A stretch of 35,011 nt of DNA from assembly GCA_964614215.1 (NCBI GenBank), contig CAZTKP010000007.1:1-35011 (forward strand), written 5' to 3'. The notes beneath the pieces are model-generated. The model was not told the origin of the DNA, did not search any database, and saw nothing but the letters and a program-made list of their open reading frames with translations. This document shows positions 8,656 to 16,745 of the stretch, piece after piece (the first letter of the stretch is position 1; each line of letters begins with the position of its first letter). The translations under genes and the position numbers were made by a program. The stretch comes from CAZTKP01 sp964614215 (lineage in GTDB: Bacteria; UBP6; UBA1177).

Positions 8656-10514
8656 TTTTGCAGCCTTTTGATGTGTAAAAGAAGTATCGAAATAGCTGCG
8701 GGGGTTATGCCGGGAATAGAGCCAGCATCGGCCAGGTTCGAAGGTTTGATTCTGGAAAGCTTGTCTTTCGCCTCATTTGTGAGACCTGAAATAGAGCTAT
8801 AGTCAAAATCGGCAGGAACAGAAAAATTTGAAAGATCTGAAAACTTGTCGATCTCAACTTTTTCCCGTTCAATGAAACCGGAATACTTGATCTCAACTTC
8901 ACAACGATTCCAGATATCTTCAGAAATATCGGTTGAAAAAAAGCTTGTAAGTTTTTCCCGGTTAAAGCCCGGTCTTCTAAGAAGAGTGGCGAGGCTAGTC
9001 TTTTTGTTGATCGGTTGCTCACCTATATCTTTCAAAAGGTTGTTGCTGTTGTTGTCCGGGAGAAGAAAGGTGTCTTCAAGCTGACTAACAAGGGTTTCTT
9101 TCTGTCCTATCTTTATCATGTGGAAGTTGTAAAACAAGTCGTCAATAAGACCAAGATCAAAAGAGGTCTGGATAAGGCGTTCGGGAGCATTGTTGTCACG
9201 GATAGAAAGTCTGAACTCAGCGCGGGAAGTGAACATTCTGTAGGGCTCATCAACCCCGGTAGATGTAATGTCGCTGATCATAACGCCGATATAGGAACTG
9301 CTTCTTGAGAGTATAAAATCCGGACTATTACCCTTTGCTGATCTGGCAGCGTTAACTCCGGCAACAAGTCCCTGTCCTGCAGCTTCTTCGTAGCCGCTTG
9401 TGCCGTTAACCTGTCCTGCCAGAAACATGCCCGGAATATATTTGCTTTCCATGTTCGGAGACAGATCTCTAGGATCAAAGGCATCGTATTCAATAGCATA
9501 GGCCGGTCTTAAAACAGCGGCTTTTTTTAATCCGGGAATGGTTTTTAGAATTTTTTTCTGAACATCAATCGGAAGAGATGTGCTGATTCCGTTTGGATAA
9601 TATTCTGAACACTCCCAGCTTTCAGGTTCTATAAAGACCTGATGTGTTTCTTTGTCAGAGAATTTTACGACTTTATCTTCAATTGAAGGGCAGTATCTGG
9701 GACCAATTCCTTCTATAGATCTATTGTGTCCATAAAGAGGCGACTCGTGCAGATTCTCTTCGATAATTTTTTTAGTCTCCTCTGTTGTCCGGGTTAAATA
9801 GCAGGGCTTCTGGTTAAGGAGTATGTCATCATTTTTTGAAGAGAACGGCAGATAGTCTGTTTCGCCAGGCTGTATCTCCATCTTTGAAAAATCAATTGAT
9901 GAGCCGGAAATACGAACAGGTGTGCCTGTTTTCAATCTTATTTTACTGTGACCGTTTTTTTCGAGCACTTCACTTAAAGATAAACTTGAAGGTTCAGAAA
10001 GTCTGCCGCTTGAAAAACTTTCTTTTCCGATATAGACCATTCCGTTTAAAAACGTTCCGGCTGTCAGTACAAAAGTTTTACATTTTACAGTAGAGCCGTC
10101 GTTACATTTTAATACGAACATTCCATCTTTATCTTTAAAAAAAGTTTTAACTTCGGCCTGAACAACATCAAGGTTTTTCTGTTTTTTTAAAAATTCTATA
10201 ATGAAATTTTTATAAAGATTTTTATCGCATTGTGCTCGTAAAGCATGAACAGCGGGTCCTTTTCTTTTGTTTAATACCCGATACTGAATAGCAGAGAAAT
10301 CTGCAGCCAGCGGCATCACTCCTCCGAGAATATCCAGCTCTCTGACTATCTGACCTTTTGCCTGTCCACCTATAGACGGGTTACACGACATTTCTCCGAT
10401 TCTGTCAATATTGATCGAAAAAAGAACAGTGGAGCAACCTAATTTTGAAGAAGCATAGCTTGCCTCGATCCCGGCGTGTCCTCCACCTATTACAGCAACG
10501 TCATATTTTATCAT
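8652..10514 (-). CDS. mnmG: tRNA uridine 5-carboxymethylaminomethyl modification enzyme MnmG
   Basis: MnmG (GidA) is the FAD-dependent partner of MnmE that installs the cmnm5 group on wobble uridine 34 of certain tRNAs. I start it at 10514: the N-terminus then reads MIKYDVAVIGGGHAG, placing the dinucleotide motif at residues 10-15, and a GAGG lies five bases upstream. The frame extends to 10580, but those 22 residues look like leader. The 620 residues compare with 629 in E. coli. Conserved MnmG stretches CNPSIGGQAKG and GPRYCPSIEDK are present. It is the first gene of the packed run ending at recF and follows mnmE after a 147-base gap carrying a candidate promoter. Confidence 0.97.
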   Translation of the reverse strand: MIKYDVAVIGGGHAGIEASYASSKLGCSTVLFSINIDRIGEMSCNPSIGGQAKGQIVRELDILGGVMPLAADFSAIQYRVLNKRKGPAVHALRAQCDKNLYKNFIIEFLKKQKNLDVVQAEVKTFFKDKDGMFVLKCNDGSTVKCKTFVLTAGTFLNGMVYIGKESFSSGRLSEPSSLSLSEVLEKNGHSKIRLKTGTPVRISGSSIDFSKMEIQPGETDYLPFSSKNDDILLNQKPCYLTRTTEETKKIIEENLHESPLYGHNRSIEGIGPRYCPSIEDKVVKFSDKETHQVFIEPESWECSEYYPNGISTSLPIDVQKKILKTIPGLKKAAVLRPAYAIEYDAFDPRDLSPNMESKYIPGMFLAGQVNGTSGYEEAAGQGLVAGVNAARSAKGNSPDFILSRSSSYIGVMISDITSTGVDEPYRMFTSRAEFRLSIRDNNAPERLIQTSFDLGLIDDLFYNFHMIKIGQKETLVSQLEDTFLLPDNNSNNLLKDIGEQPINKKTSLATLLRRPGFNREKLTSFFSTDISEDIWNRCEVEIKYSGFIEREKVEIDKFSDLSNFSVPADFDYSSISGLTNEAKDKLSRIKPSNLADAGSIPGITPAAISILLLHIKRLQK

Positions 10515-10531
10515 TTTGACCTCAAAAAATC

Positions 10532-10574
10532 GGCCTCCAAATTTTGCCTGTGATGCACAAACAGCGTTTAGGCC
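10532..10574 (-). other. Possible structured 5' leader of mnmG
   Basis: Just upstream of mnmG, GGCCT (10532-10536) and AGGCC (10570-10574) are complementary. They enclose a small hairpin, TGTG (10549-10552) with CACA (10556-10559), around a three-base loop. In the transcript this would form a nested structure ending about 17 bases before the mnmG start. There is no match to a riboswitch I know, and short complementarities of this size can arise by chance. Confidence 0.25.
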
Positions 10575-10587
10575 TATCAATGACCTT

Positions 10588-10615
10588 TATATAGCATATT
10601 TTTCATTTAAAGCAA
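10588..10615 (-). promoter_or_regulatory. Candidate sigma-70 promoter of the mnmG-recF run
   Basis: On the minus strand there is a -10 of TATATA (10588-10593) with an extended TGC just upstream. A weak -35 of TTGCTT (10610-10615) lies 16 bases away. This sits in the 147-base mnmE-mnmG gap and would give a leader of about 65 bases. Only the extended -10 is persuasive. Confidence 0.45.
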
Positions 10616-10661
10616 AATATGGGCTTCTGGCGGCGTGTGGCAGATAAGCTGAAAAAGCGTG

Positions 10662-12005
10662 TTATTTGCCCAGACAGAAAGAGCCGAAAATTTTGTCGTA
10701 AACATCAATGGAGGAAATGTCACCAGATAAACTCCTGATGTTGAAAAAAATGTTTTTTATCTGATAATTTATTAATTCTATCTGGTCAGTTTTAAGAATA
10801 TCCGAAAGATGTTTTAAGGATTCAATGGTTGAAGCTGCTGTTTCAAGTTGCCAGTCACTGAAAAAGATCGTATCGTTAATATCAGGTTTTTTCTGTAGGA
10901 TAAGATCTTCAATTGTGACAAAAAGATCGTCAATGCCGTCACCTGAAACACAGCTGATCTTTGCCGCTTTTTTTAAAAGAGGGTGATCCATGGTAGAAAT
11001 ATCACACTTGTTTTGTATAAGAATCCTAGGCTTCATAAGGGTTTCATGTAATAATTGGATGTCAGCGTCGTCCAACTCTTTTGAAGAATCAAACAAAATG
11101 AGAAGTAAATCTGCGACAGCAATTAGGTTTCGTGCTTTTGATATTCCTGTTTTTTCAATTTCAGAATCGGGATCCCGAAGACCTGCTGTATCAATAAGTT
11201 TAACGGGAAACCTTTTTATGTACACGGTTTCGGTTAAATAATCCCGGGTTGTTCCTTCTTCTTTAGATATTATAGCTCGGTCCTGTCTAAGAAGAATGTT
11301 AAATAGAGATGATTTTCCAACATTCGGTTTTCCAAGGATAAGGACTTTAAAATCAAGAAAGTCCCGAAAACGGATAGTGTCATCTACAATGGTTTTAAGA
11401 TAGTTAACGAGTTCCTTACAGTCATCCCTAAGGTCAGAAACAGGAAGGTTTTCCTCAATCTGGTCAGGAAAATCAATAATTGCTGTTGTAAGAGTGTAGT
11501 ATTTTTCCCATATCTTCACGAGATCATTAAGTTTTGAAAGAGCTCTCATTTCAAAAGAAGCCTTTCTGGAAAGTTCGGTGCAGACTGGATTGGAAGAGGT
11601 AATAAGGGTGTTGAGAGAAAAAGCTTTCTGAACATCCATTTTACCATTAAGAACGGCTCTGAACGTAAACTCACCTCTGAGAGCAGGTCTGGCTCCATAA
11701 GAAACAGCAAGATCAATGATGTCTCTGGCATTATTAAGTGAGCCGTGTACATGAAGCTCCACAACATTTTCTCCAGTAAAGCTGTTGGGGCCGAAAAAAG
11801 GAAGAACTATAGCTTTATCAAGGATGTCGGAATCATTATTTAAAACACTGCAGAGCTTGGCTTTCATGTGAATAAAATCAGAAAAACCTGTCAGGTAAGA
11901 TGCAATTTTAAAGGAATCGGCACCGCTTATACGGATTACACCTATAGTGCTTCCGGGAGAAGTTGCAAGGGCAACAATAGTGTTGTCAAGTCTATCATGA
12001 TACAT
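10662..12005 (-). CDS. mnmE: tRNA modification GTPase MnmE
   Basis: MnmE (TrmE) is the GTPase that works with MnmG on wobble uridine modification. The 447-residue protein has the N-terminal tetrahydrofolate-binding domain with GEFTFRAVLNGK (111-122). An inserted G domain has GKPNVGKS (225-232), GTTRD (251-255), DTAGLRD (272-278) and NKCD. The C-terminus is FCLGK, matching the conserved FC(I/L)GK that carries the catalytic cysteine. There is no clear ribosome-binding site ahead of the ATG at 12005. The stop of the upstream lipoprotein gene is only three bases away, so translation may be coupled to that gene. mnmG follows after 147 bases. Confidence 0.96.
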   Translation of the reverse strand: MYHDRLDNTIVALATSPGSTIGVIRISGADSFKIASYLTGFSDFIHMKAKLCSVLNNDSDILDKAIVLPFFGPNSFTGENVVELHVHGSLNNARDIIDLAVSYGARPALRGEFTFRAVLNGKMDVQKAFSLNTLITSSNPVCTELSRKASFEMRALSKLNDLVKIWEKYYTLTTAIIDFPDQIEENLPVSDLRDDCKELVNYLKTIVDDTIRFRDFLDFKVLILGKPNVGKSSLFNILLRQDRAIISKEEGTTRDYLTETVYIKRFPVKLIDTAGLRDPDSEIEKTGISKARNLIAVADLLLILFDSSKELDDADIQLLHETLMKPRILIQNKCDISTMDHPLLKKAAKISCVSGDGIDDLFVTIEDLILQKKPDINDTIFFSDWQLETAASTIESLKHLSDILKTDQIELINYQIKNIFFNIRSLSGDISSIDVYDKIFGSFCLGK

Positions 12006-12008
12006 CGA

Positions 12009-13028
12009 TTATTTAGAGCATACAGGATATTTAAGAATGTCTGCGGGAACTTCGGGATTTTCCTCGTCAAGTCCGGGAACCTCGGACGGATGGTAGAAGT
12101 CAATGTTGTTTGCCACGATCTCAATACTGCCGCCTTCATAAAGATCAAGGTTTTCCGGCTCTACGTCGGTAATGAAAACAGACCCGGTATAGCCTATGCC
12201 CATAATACATTCCGATCCGTTCTGACTGTCAATGAGTCTAAACCTTACAAGTTTAAAGATCCCGTTATCAATAAAGTCAATTGTCTGAAAAGTGTTTATT
12301 CTGTATTCTGCGCCTTTTTCAATGCCGCCGGGAGCGAATTCGACCTCAAGTCTGGGGTAGCCTATGGCTCCGGAAACAACGTAGTTCTGTCTGACAAAAA
12401 GCTGTCTTTTAATTCCACCCAGAGACCCCTGATAGTCTGCTGTTTCAGAGTACGAGACAATATCACCCATGCCGAATTCAGGCAGGTAAGTTTTATTATC
12501 TCCGTATATACCGTTAAATGCGGCATAGGGGACGGAGCCTTTCTCAAAATATGCAGGATCGCCTGATTTAGCGCTGTCCATAATAAAGTTGGTCTTAAAA
12601 TGAAGGTTTATTACTCCCCAGGCATCACTTTCGATCTCACATTGCTGCATGTCGTAGAACTGACAGTTAAAGGCACAGGTGACGAGTCCGTCATTGTTGA
12701 GACTTGGATTAAGGTCATCGCAGATTATCGGAGTGGTTCCGTCACATCTTTCGTTGTAATCCACAACACCGTTTCCGCATTCGGGAATTTCACCTCCCTC
12801 GTCTGAAACCTCGTTATCTGCTGTTGTTCCGTTCTCGTCAGGTGTTTCAGAATTGTCCTGAGCTGTTATTGTGTCCTCATCTGCTGTTGTGGCACCTTCA
12901 TCCTCATCATCTTTCACAGCATTGGCATAATCCCAGTCGGGAACATCGGACAGATCTTCCTTCAGCTCATCAGATGTGCATGAAACAAAAAAAATAAGAA
13001 GAAAAACTGCAAAAACTGTTCTAATCAT
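12009..13028 (-). CDS. Secreted lipoprotein with acidic linker and CGNG cysteine motif
   Basis: The product has 339 residues. I start it at 13028, six bases after a GGAG, which gives a lipoprotein signal ending in FVSC (Cys17); the open frame extends to 13058. After the cysteine comes a low-complexity linker of about 65 residues rich in Asp, Glu, Thr and Ala. A CGNGVVDYNERCDG segment with further cysteines follows (near 85-135), resembling the DUF4215/Myxococcus cysteine-rich repeat. The rest looks beta-rich and ends in a near-terminal cysteine. It is probably an outer-membrane-anchored surface protein. Function is unknown. Its gene lies three bases from mnmE, an odd partner. The protein encoded at 30186 shares the CGNG motif. 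Confidence 0.8.
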   Translation of the reverse strand: MIRTVFAVFLLIFFVSCTSDELKEDLSDVPDWDYANAVKDDEDEGATTADEDTITAQDNSETPDENGTTADNEVSDEGGEIPECGNGVVDYNERCDGTTPIICDDLNPSLNNDGLVTCAFNCQFYDMQQCEIESDAWGVINLHFKTNFIMDSAKSGDPAYFEKGSVPYAAFNGIYGDNKTYLPEFGMGDIVSYSETADYQGSLGGIKRQLFVRQNYVVSGAIGYPRLEVEFAPGGIEKGAEYRINTFQTIDFIDNGIFKLVRFRLIDSQNGSECIMGIGYTGSVFITDVEPENLDLYEGGSIEIVANNIDFYHPSEVPGLDEENPEVPADILKYPVCSK

Positions 13029-13081
13029 ACTCAACTCCATAAAAAGACCATCTTCCAAGTCGATAGTTCTGTGTCACATTT

Positions 13082-13137
13082 TAGCAATAATTATTATAGA
13101 TAGCAATAACTTAGAGTTCATTTGAAGCTAGAGTTCA
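13082..13137 (-). repeat. Two interleaved pairs of 9-bp direct repeats around the lipoprotein promoter
   Basis: TAGCAATAA occurs at 13082-13090 and 13101-13109 (19-bp spacing). TAGAGTTCA occurs at 13112-13120 and 13129-13137 (17-bp spacing). All lie in the short purB-lipoprotein gap; the last copy covers the purB stop. They bracket a candidate promoter, so they may be operator half-sites. Confidence 0.5.
13093..13121 (-). promoter_or_regulatory. Candidate promoter for the lipoprotein-mnmE genes
   Basis: The minus strand has a perfect TATAAT -10 (13093-13098) and a poor -35 of ATGAAC (13116-13121) at 17-bp spacing. The TAGCAATAA repeats flank the -10, and one TAGAGTTCA copy overlaps the -35. 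The weak -35 could mean an activator is needed. Confidence 0.45.
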
Positions 13138-14511
13138 CTCGCCGGAAAAATAAAGATCGACGAGTTTCTCTGACAAACCTAAGTAATTACAAGGCGTTAG
13201 CTTTTTCATTCTCTCTTTTTCGTTATCCGGGACTTTTTCAAGAGAATCAATGAAATTTATAAGTATTTCCGGGGTTATTTTCCGGCCTCTGGTTAGTTCT
13301 TTCAGCTTTTCATACGGATTTTCTTCACCGTACATTCTCATTGCTGTCTGAATTGGTTCCGCGAGAAGTTCAGGATTGTTAAGCAGGTCCTGTTTGATAG
13401 TTTCCTCGTTCAGTTCGAGCTTGTTTAAGCCTTTGATGCAGCTTTTCAGTCCGATAAGGTAGTATCCGAGAATGGATCCGGAGTTTCTTAGAACTGTCGA
13501 ATCTGTGAGATCACGCTGAAACCTTGAGTTCAGGAGCTTTACACTAAGGTGTTCCATCATTGAGATGCCTATTCCCAGATTTCCTTCACTGTTCTCGAAA
13601 TCTATCGGATTTACTTTATGCGGCATAGTGGAAGAACCGACCTCTCCTTTTTTTGTCTTCTGTCTGAAATAGTTGATCGATATGTATCCCCAGATGTCTC
13701 TATCAAAGTCGATAACAGTAGAGCTGAGCCTGATAAGTATTTGATAAAATTCAGAAATATAATGATAGTTGTTGATCTGTGTAGTCCAGGGGAGCTGTTT
13801 TAATGAAAGTTTTTCATTTAAAAACATCTCTGTTTTTTTATCCCATTCAATCTCCGGTTTAACGAAACTGTGTGCACTGTAATTTCCCGTTGCGCCATTT
13901 ATTTTTGCTTCAACTTCCAGTTCGTTGAGTTTCTTTATTTCTCTTTTTATTCTTCCGGCATAGTTTATAAGTTCCTTGCCTACGGTTGTGGGAGTGGCGG
14001 GCTGTCCGTGAGTTCTCGACATCATTGGAACAGATCGGTATTTTTTACCGAGTTCCTCGATAGTTTTAAGAAGCTCTCCGGAAAGATCTGTCGCGATCTT
14101 CTTTCCTTTACTGATCATCAGAGCATAGGATGTGTTGTTTATGTCCTCGGAAGTACAGCAGAAATGGACCCACTCCTTAATTCTGCCAAGGCCGCGTTTT
14201 TCAAGTTCGTCCTTGATGTAGTATTCAACAGCCTTAACATCGTGATTAGTTGTCTTTTCGATCTGTTTTACAAGAGCTCCGCTTTCTCTGTTAAAGCCTG
14301 AACCGATGCTGTCGACGGATTCAGTCTCATTCGCTGTCAGAGGCGAGAATTCAAGGTCGTTAAGGATGAATTTCAGCCATTCGATCTCAATATGAACACG
14401 GTGTCTGATAAGTCCATACTCTGAAAAAATATCTCTCAGCTCCTCTACATGACGGGAATATCTCCCGTCCAGAACTGATATTGAGTTTAATGCGTTCAAG
14501 TCATTCTCCAT
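13135..14511 (-). CDS. purB: Adenylosuccinate lyase
   Basis: PurB cleaves SAICAR and adenylosuccinate, releasing fumarate, in purine synthesis. With the start at 14511 the protein has 458 residues and its N-terminus (MENDLNALNSISVLDGRYSR) aligns with the E. coli-type enzyme of 456 residues. The frame is open to 14544, with other ATGs at 14532 and 14544 and no strong ribosome site at any of them, so the start is tentative. The fumarate lyase signature is SSTMPHKVNP. It appears to be a single-gene unit, followed after about 100 bases by the lipoprotein gene and diverging from mglA across a 107-140-base gap. Confidence 0.94.
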   Translation of the reverse strand: MENDLNALNSISVLDGRYSRHVEELRDIFSEYGLIRHRVHIEIEWLKFILNDLEFSPLTANETESVDSIGSGFNRESGALVKQIEKTTNHDVKAVEYYIKDELEKRGLGRIKEWVHFCCTSEDINNTSYALMISKGKKIATDLSGELLKTIEELGKKYRSVPMMSRTHGQPATPTTVGKELINYAGRIKREIKKLNELEVEAKINGATGNYSAHSFVKPEIEWDKKTEMFLNEKLSLKQLPWTTQINNYHYISEFYQILIRLSSTVIDFDRDIWGYISINYFRQKTKKGEVGSSTMPHKVNPIDFENSEGNLGIGISMMEHLSVKLLNSRFQRDLTDSTVLRNSGSILGYYLIGLKSCIKGLNKLELNEETIKQDLLNNPELLAEPIQTAMRMYGEENPYEKLKELTRGRKITPEILINFIDSLEKVPDNEKERMKKLTPCNYLGLSEKLVDLYFSGE

Positions 14512-14573
14512 CAAATATTTACAGGGGAGCATACCTAATTTCATGATTAAAATCCACAGATGTTACTAAAAAT

Positions 14574-14602
14574 TTGAAAAAATCGAGATATCTGCATAGT
14601 AT
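14574..14602 (+). promoter_or_regulatory. Sigma-70 promoter for mglA
   Basis: TTGAAA (14574-14579), a 17-base spacer and TAGTAT (14597-14602) form a good consensus promoter pointing at mglA. The predicted leader is about 43 bases. Confidence 0.65.
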
Positions 14603-14651
14603 TTGAGAGCGCGTCTGTTGAATTTGAGAAACTGTACTGGAAAAGTGAAAC

Positions 14652-15236
14652 ATGGTTTTTGTTAACAGAGTTGTAAAAGAAATAAACTGCAAAATAGTTT
14701 ATTACGGTTCAGGACTATCCGGAAAGACAACTAACATTGAATACATTTATTCAAATATAGACCCGACCAACAGAGGAAAACTCTTTTCGGTCAACACTAC
14801 AACGGAAAGAACGCTCTTTTTTGATTTTCTTCCAGTTAATATCGGAAAGATCAAGGGAATGGACCTTAGAGTTCATCTTTATTCCGTTGCCGGACAGGTG
14901 TTCTACGATGCTTCAAGGAGACTGATACTTAAGGGTTGTGACGGGATAATCTTTGTTGTTGATTCTCAAAAAGAAAGAATGGATGCAAATATAGAAAGTT
15001 TTAACAATCTCAAAAAAAACCTTCTGATGAACTCTATAATAATGGAAAAGGTGCCTCTGGTCATTCAATACAACAAGGTCGATCTGCCGAACGCAATGCC
15101 TGTAGAGGAAATGAGCAGGATCTTTAATCCTGACGGGAAGCATACGGAGTTCAAAGCCAGCGCGATAAAGGGAACAAAGGTTTTTGAAACCTTTAAAACT
15201 GTTATCGGAATGGTAATGAAAAACGCAAAGATATAG
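14652..15236 (+). CDS. mglA: MglA-type polarity GTPase
   Basis: MglA is a small Ras-like GTPase that marks the leading pole and directs gliding and type IV pilus motility in Myxococcus and relatives. The 194-residue product closely resembles it throughout. The P-loop GSGLSGKT is at 19-26, then ERTLFFDFLP, which in MglA carries the intrinsic arginine finger. The switch II region is GQVFYDASR, and the base-specificity motif is NKVD within QYNKVDLPN. The ribosome site is weak (GGAAAAG). MglB, its usual roadblock-type activator, is not adjacent. It is the only plus-strand gene between 38 and 19455 and ends nine bases from the converging XRE gene. pilT, about 9 kb away, is a plausible functional partner. 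Confidence 0.92.
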   Translation: MVFVNRVVKEINCKIVYYGSGLSGKTTNIEYIYSNIDPTNRGKLFSVNTTTERTLFFDFLPVNIGKIKGMDLRVHLYSVAGQVFYDASRRLILKGCDGIIFVVDSQKERMDANIESFNNLKKNLLMNSIIMEKVPLVIQYNKVDLPNAMPVEEMSRIFNPDGKHTEFKASAIKGTKVFETFKTVIGMVMKNAKI

Positions 15237-15245
15237 GCGGAAAGG

Positions 15246-15461
15246 TTATTCTTCGTCCGGAAAGATCTCATCTTTATCATCAACATCAAGACCAAGAGCT
15301 TCGATGATCTTTCTCTTGGTTGCGAGTCTGCAGTCAAAACCTTTTTCTATTCTGTCGATCGTAACAAGTGAGATCCCGGCATCTCTTGCAAGCTCGGTCT
15401 TACTTATCAGATGTTCTTTCCGATACTGTTTAAGCTTACTTTTTGTAGCCTTTTCCGACAT
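15246..15461 (-). CDS. Small XRE-family helix-turn-helix regulator
   Basis: The product has 71 residues, essentially one HTH_3 domain: a Lys/Arg-rich start, helices around KTELARDAGISLVTIDRIEKG (about 21-41), and an acidic tail. It is probably a DNA-binding transcriptional regulator without an effector domain. A GAGGAG lies five bases before the ATG at 15461. Its own promoter carries two copies of TTAAAATTC overlapping the -10, which suggests autoregulation. It converges on mglA with nine bases between stops and lies downstream of lysA, 66 bases away. Its targets cannot be read from the sequence. Confidence 0.88.
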   Translation of the reverse strand: MSEKATKSKLKQYRKEHLISKTELARDAGISLVTIDRIEKGFDCRLATKRKIIEALGLDVDDKDEIFPDEE

Positions 15462-15473
15462 CTCAACTCCTCG

Positions 15474-15493
15474 TTAAAATTCGATTAAAATTC
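15474..15493 (-). promoter_or_regulatory. Candidate operator: 11-bp-spaced direct repeats
   Basis: TTAAAATTC occurs at 15474-15482 and again at 15485-15493, in helical phase (11 bp). The second copy overlaps the -10 of the XRE gene's promoter. The palindrome AATTGCAATT follows at 15495-15504. This layout suits autorepression by the small XRE protein, which is an inference. Confidence 0.45.
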
Positions 15494-15517
15494 TAATTGC
15501 AATTTACCCTTTGTCAA
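15490..15517 (-). promoter_or_regulatory. Sigma-70 promoter of the XRE gene
   Basis: On the minus strand there is a perfect TTGACA -35 (15512-15517), a 16-base spacer and a TAGAAT -10 (15490-15495). The leader would be about 25-30 bases. It lies in the 66-base lysA-XRE gap. Confidence 0.7.
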
Positions 15518-15527
15518 GAGAATCGGA

Positions 15528-16745
15528 TTAAAAATGATTATCCACCATTTCTTCAGGACTTAGGCTTTTTCTGATGTAGACAGGCTCGTTATTTTTAATT
15601 GCAATTTCTGCAGGCAGAGGTCTTCCGTTGTAATTAGAGCTCATTACAAAACCGTAAGCTCCGGCATCTTTAAAAACGACAACATCGCCTTCTTTAAGCT
15701 CCGGCAGCATGATGTTTCTTGAGAAAATATCGGAATTTTCACAGATCCTTCCGCAGACGTCGGTGCTTTTCAGCTCTCTTTTTTCTGTGAAAGGAGTTTC
15801 GATACGGTGACTGGCGCTATAGAGAGCCGGCCTTAAAAGAGAGTTCATTCCGGCATCGACCCCCAGATAGTTTCTGTAACTGGATTTTTTTCCGGTAACT
15901 TTTGAGACCAGTATTCCTGCGTTTCCCGTAATGAACCTGCCGGGTTCCAGTCTCAGAACAGGTGTTCCAAATCCGAACTTGCGGTTGGCTTCGATAAATT
16001 TTTCTGTTACCAGTTTGGCGGTTTCGTCCAGGTCGATCTCGTTTTCATTATCACTGTAGGGTATTCCGAATCCACCACCGATATCTACGTATTCAGGTGT
16101 TATCCCAAGTTTGTTGAAGACCTTGCCCGCAATGAGCATAAGTTTGTCTGTTATTTCAGCGAAATACCATGGCTCAAGGTTGTTCGATCCGGTCATCATG
16201 TGGATCCCGAAACGCTTTACGCCCTCATTTAAAGCTAATCTGTAAGCTTCTTCTGCAGATTCGTAGGGAACGCCGAATTTTGCATCGACTCCGCCGGTAA
16301 CAACTCCTTCAAAGCCGCCTTTTCCTATTCCCGGATTGATCCGAAACGATACGATCTCCGGGATGCAGACCTTTTTAAGTCTTTCAAAAGACAGAACGTC
16401 ATCCAGATTTATAAGTCCGGCTTTTTTTGTGGCATAATCGAGGTCTTCCGGACTTTCATAGTTGCCGGTATACATGATCCTGTCTTTAGAAAAACCGCAT
16501 TTTTCGCTTAGCAGAAGCTCAAAAGGGCTTGAACAGTCAACTTTGAGACCGGTCTTTTCAACTTCCCTGATAACTGCAGGGCAGCTGTTGGCCTTTACGG
16601 CGAAATGAACCTCGGTCTCAGGGTAGTATTTTCTAAAAGCTTCGAGTATTCTGATACAGTTTTCCCTGATCTTATCCAGATCATAGATATAGACAGGTGT
16701 TCCAGCTTTTTCCATTGCAGATCTGATAGTTTCATTAGTTATCAT
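15528..16745 (-). CDS. lysA: Diaminopimelate decarboxylase
   Basis: LysA is a PLP enzyme that decarboxylates meso-diaminopimelate to lysine. The 405-residue product has the PLP lysine in HFAVKANS (Lys51), a glycine-rich phosphate-binding GGGFG, EPGRF, and the active-site cysteine segment CGRICENSD. These are the alanine-racemase-like barrel and C-terminal beta domain of group IV decarboxylases. The ATG at 16745 overlaps the lysC stop by one base (TGATG). A related carboxynorspermidine decarboxylase is less likely because lysC is directly upstream. Confidence 0.9.
   Translation of the reverse strand: MITNETIRSAMEKAGTPVYIYDLDKIRENCIRILEAFRKYYPETEVHFAVKANSCPAVIREVEKTGLKVDCSSPFELLLSEKCGFSKDRIMYTGNYESPEDLDYATKKAGLINLDDVLSFERLKKVCIPEIVSFRINPGIGKGGFEGVVTGGVDAKFGVPYESAEEAYRLALNEGVKRFGIHMMTGSNNLEPWYFAEITDKLMLIAGKVFNKLGITPEYVDIGGGFGIPYSDNENEIDLDETAKLVTEKFIEANRKFGFGTPVLRLEPGRFITGNAGILVSKVTGKKSSYRNYLGVDAGMNSLLRPALYSASHRIETPFTEKRELKSTDVCGRICENSDIFSRNIMLPELKEGDVVVFKDAGAYGFVMSSNYNGRPLPAEIAIKNNEPVYIRKSLSPEEMVDNHF

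Noticed and set aside
10515..10580. Longer MnmG start at 10580
   Set aside because: The extra 22 residues precede the conserved MIKYDVAVIGGG start, and a well-placed GAGG supports 10514.
11868..12566. A 232-codon plus-strand frame antisense to mnmE and the lipoprotein gene
   Set aside because: It runs opposite two well-supported genes, has no ribosome site and no domain, and its composition reads like a reverse-strand shadow.
13870..14301. A 143-codon plus-strand frame within purB
   Set aside because: It is antisense to conserved purB coding sequence and lacks any recognisable feature.
15538..15546. TTATCCACC as a DnaA box
   Set aside because: It is a lone one-mismatch site inside the end of lysA, encoding conserved C-terminal residues.
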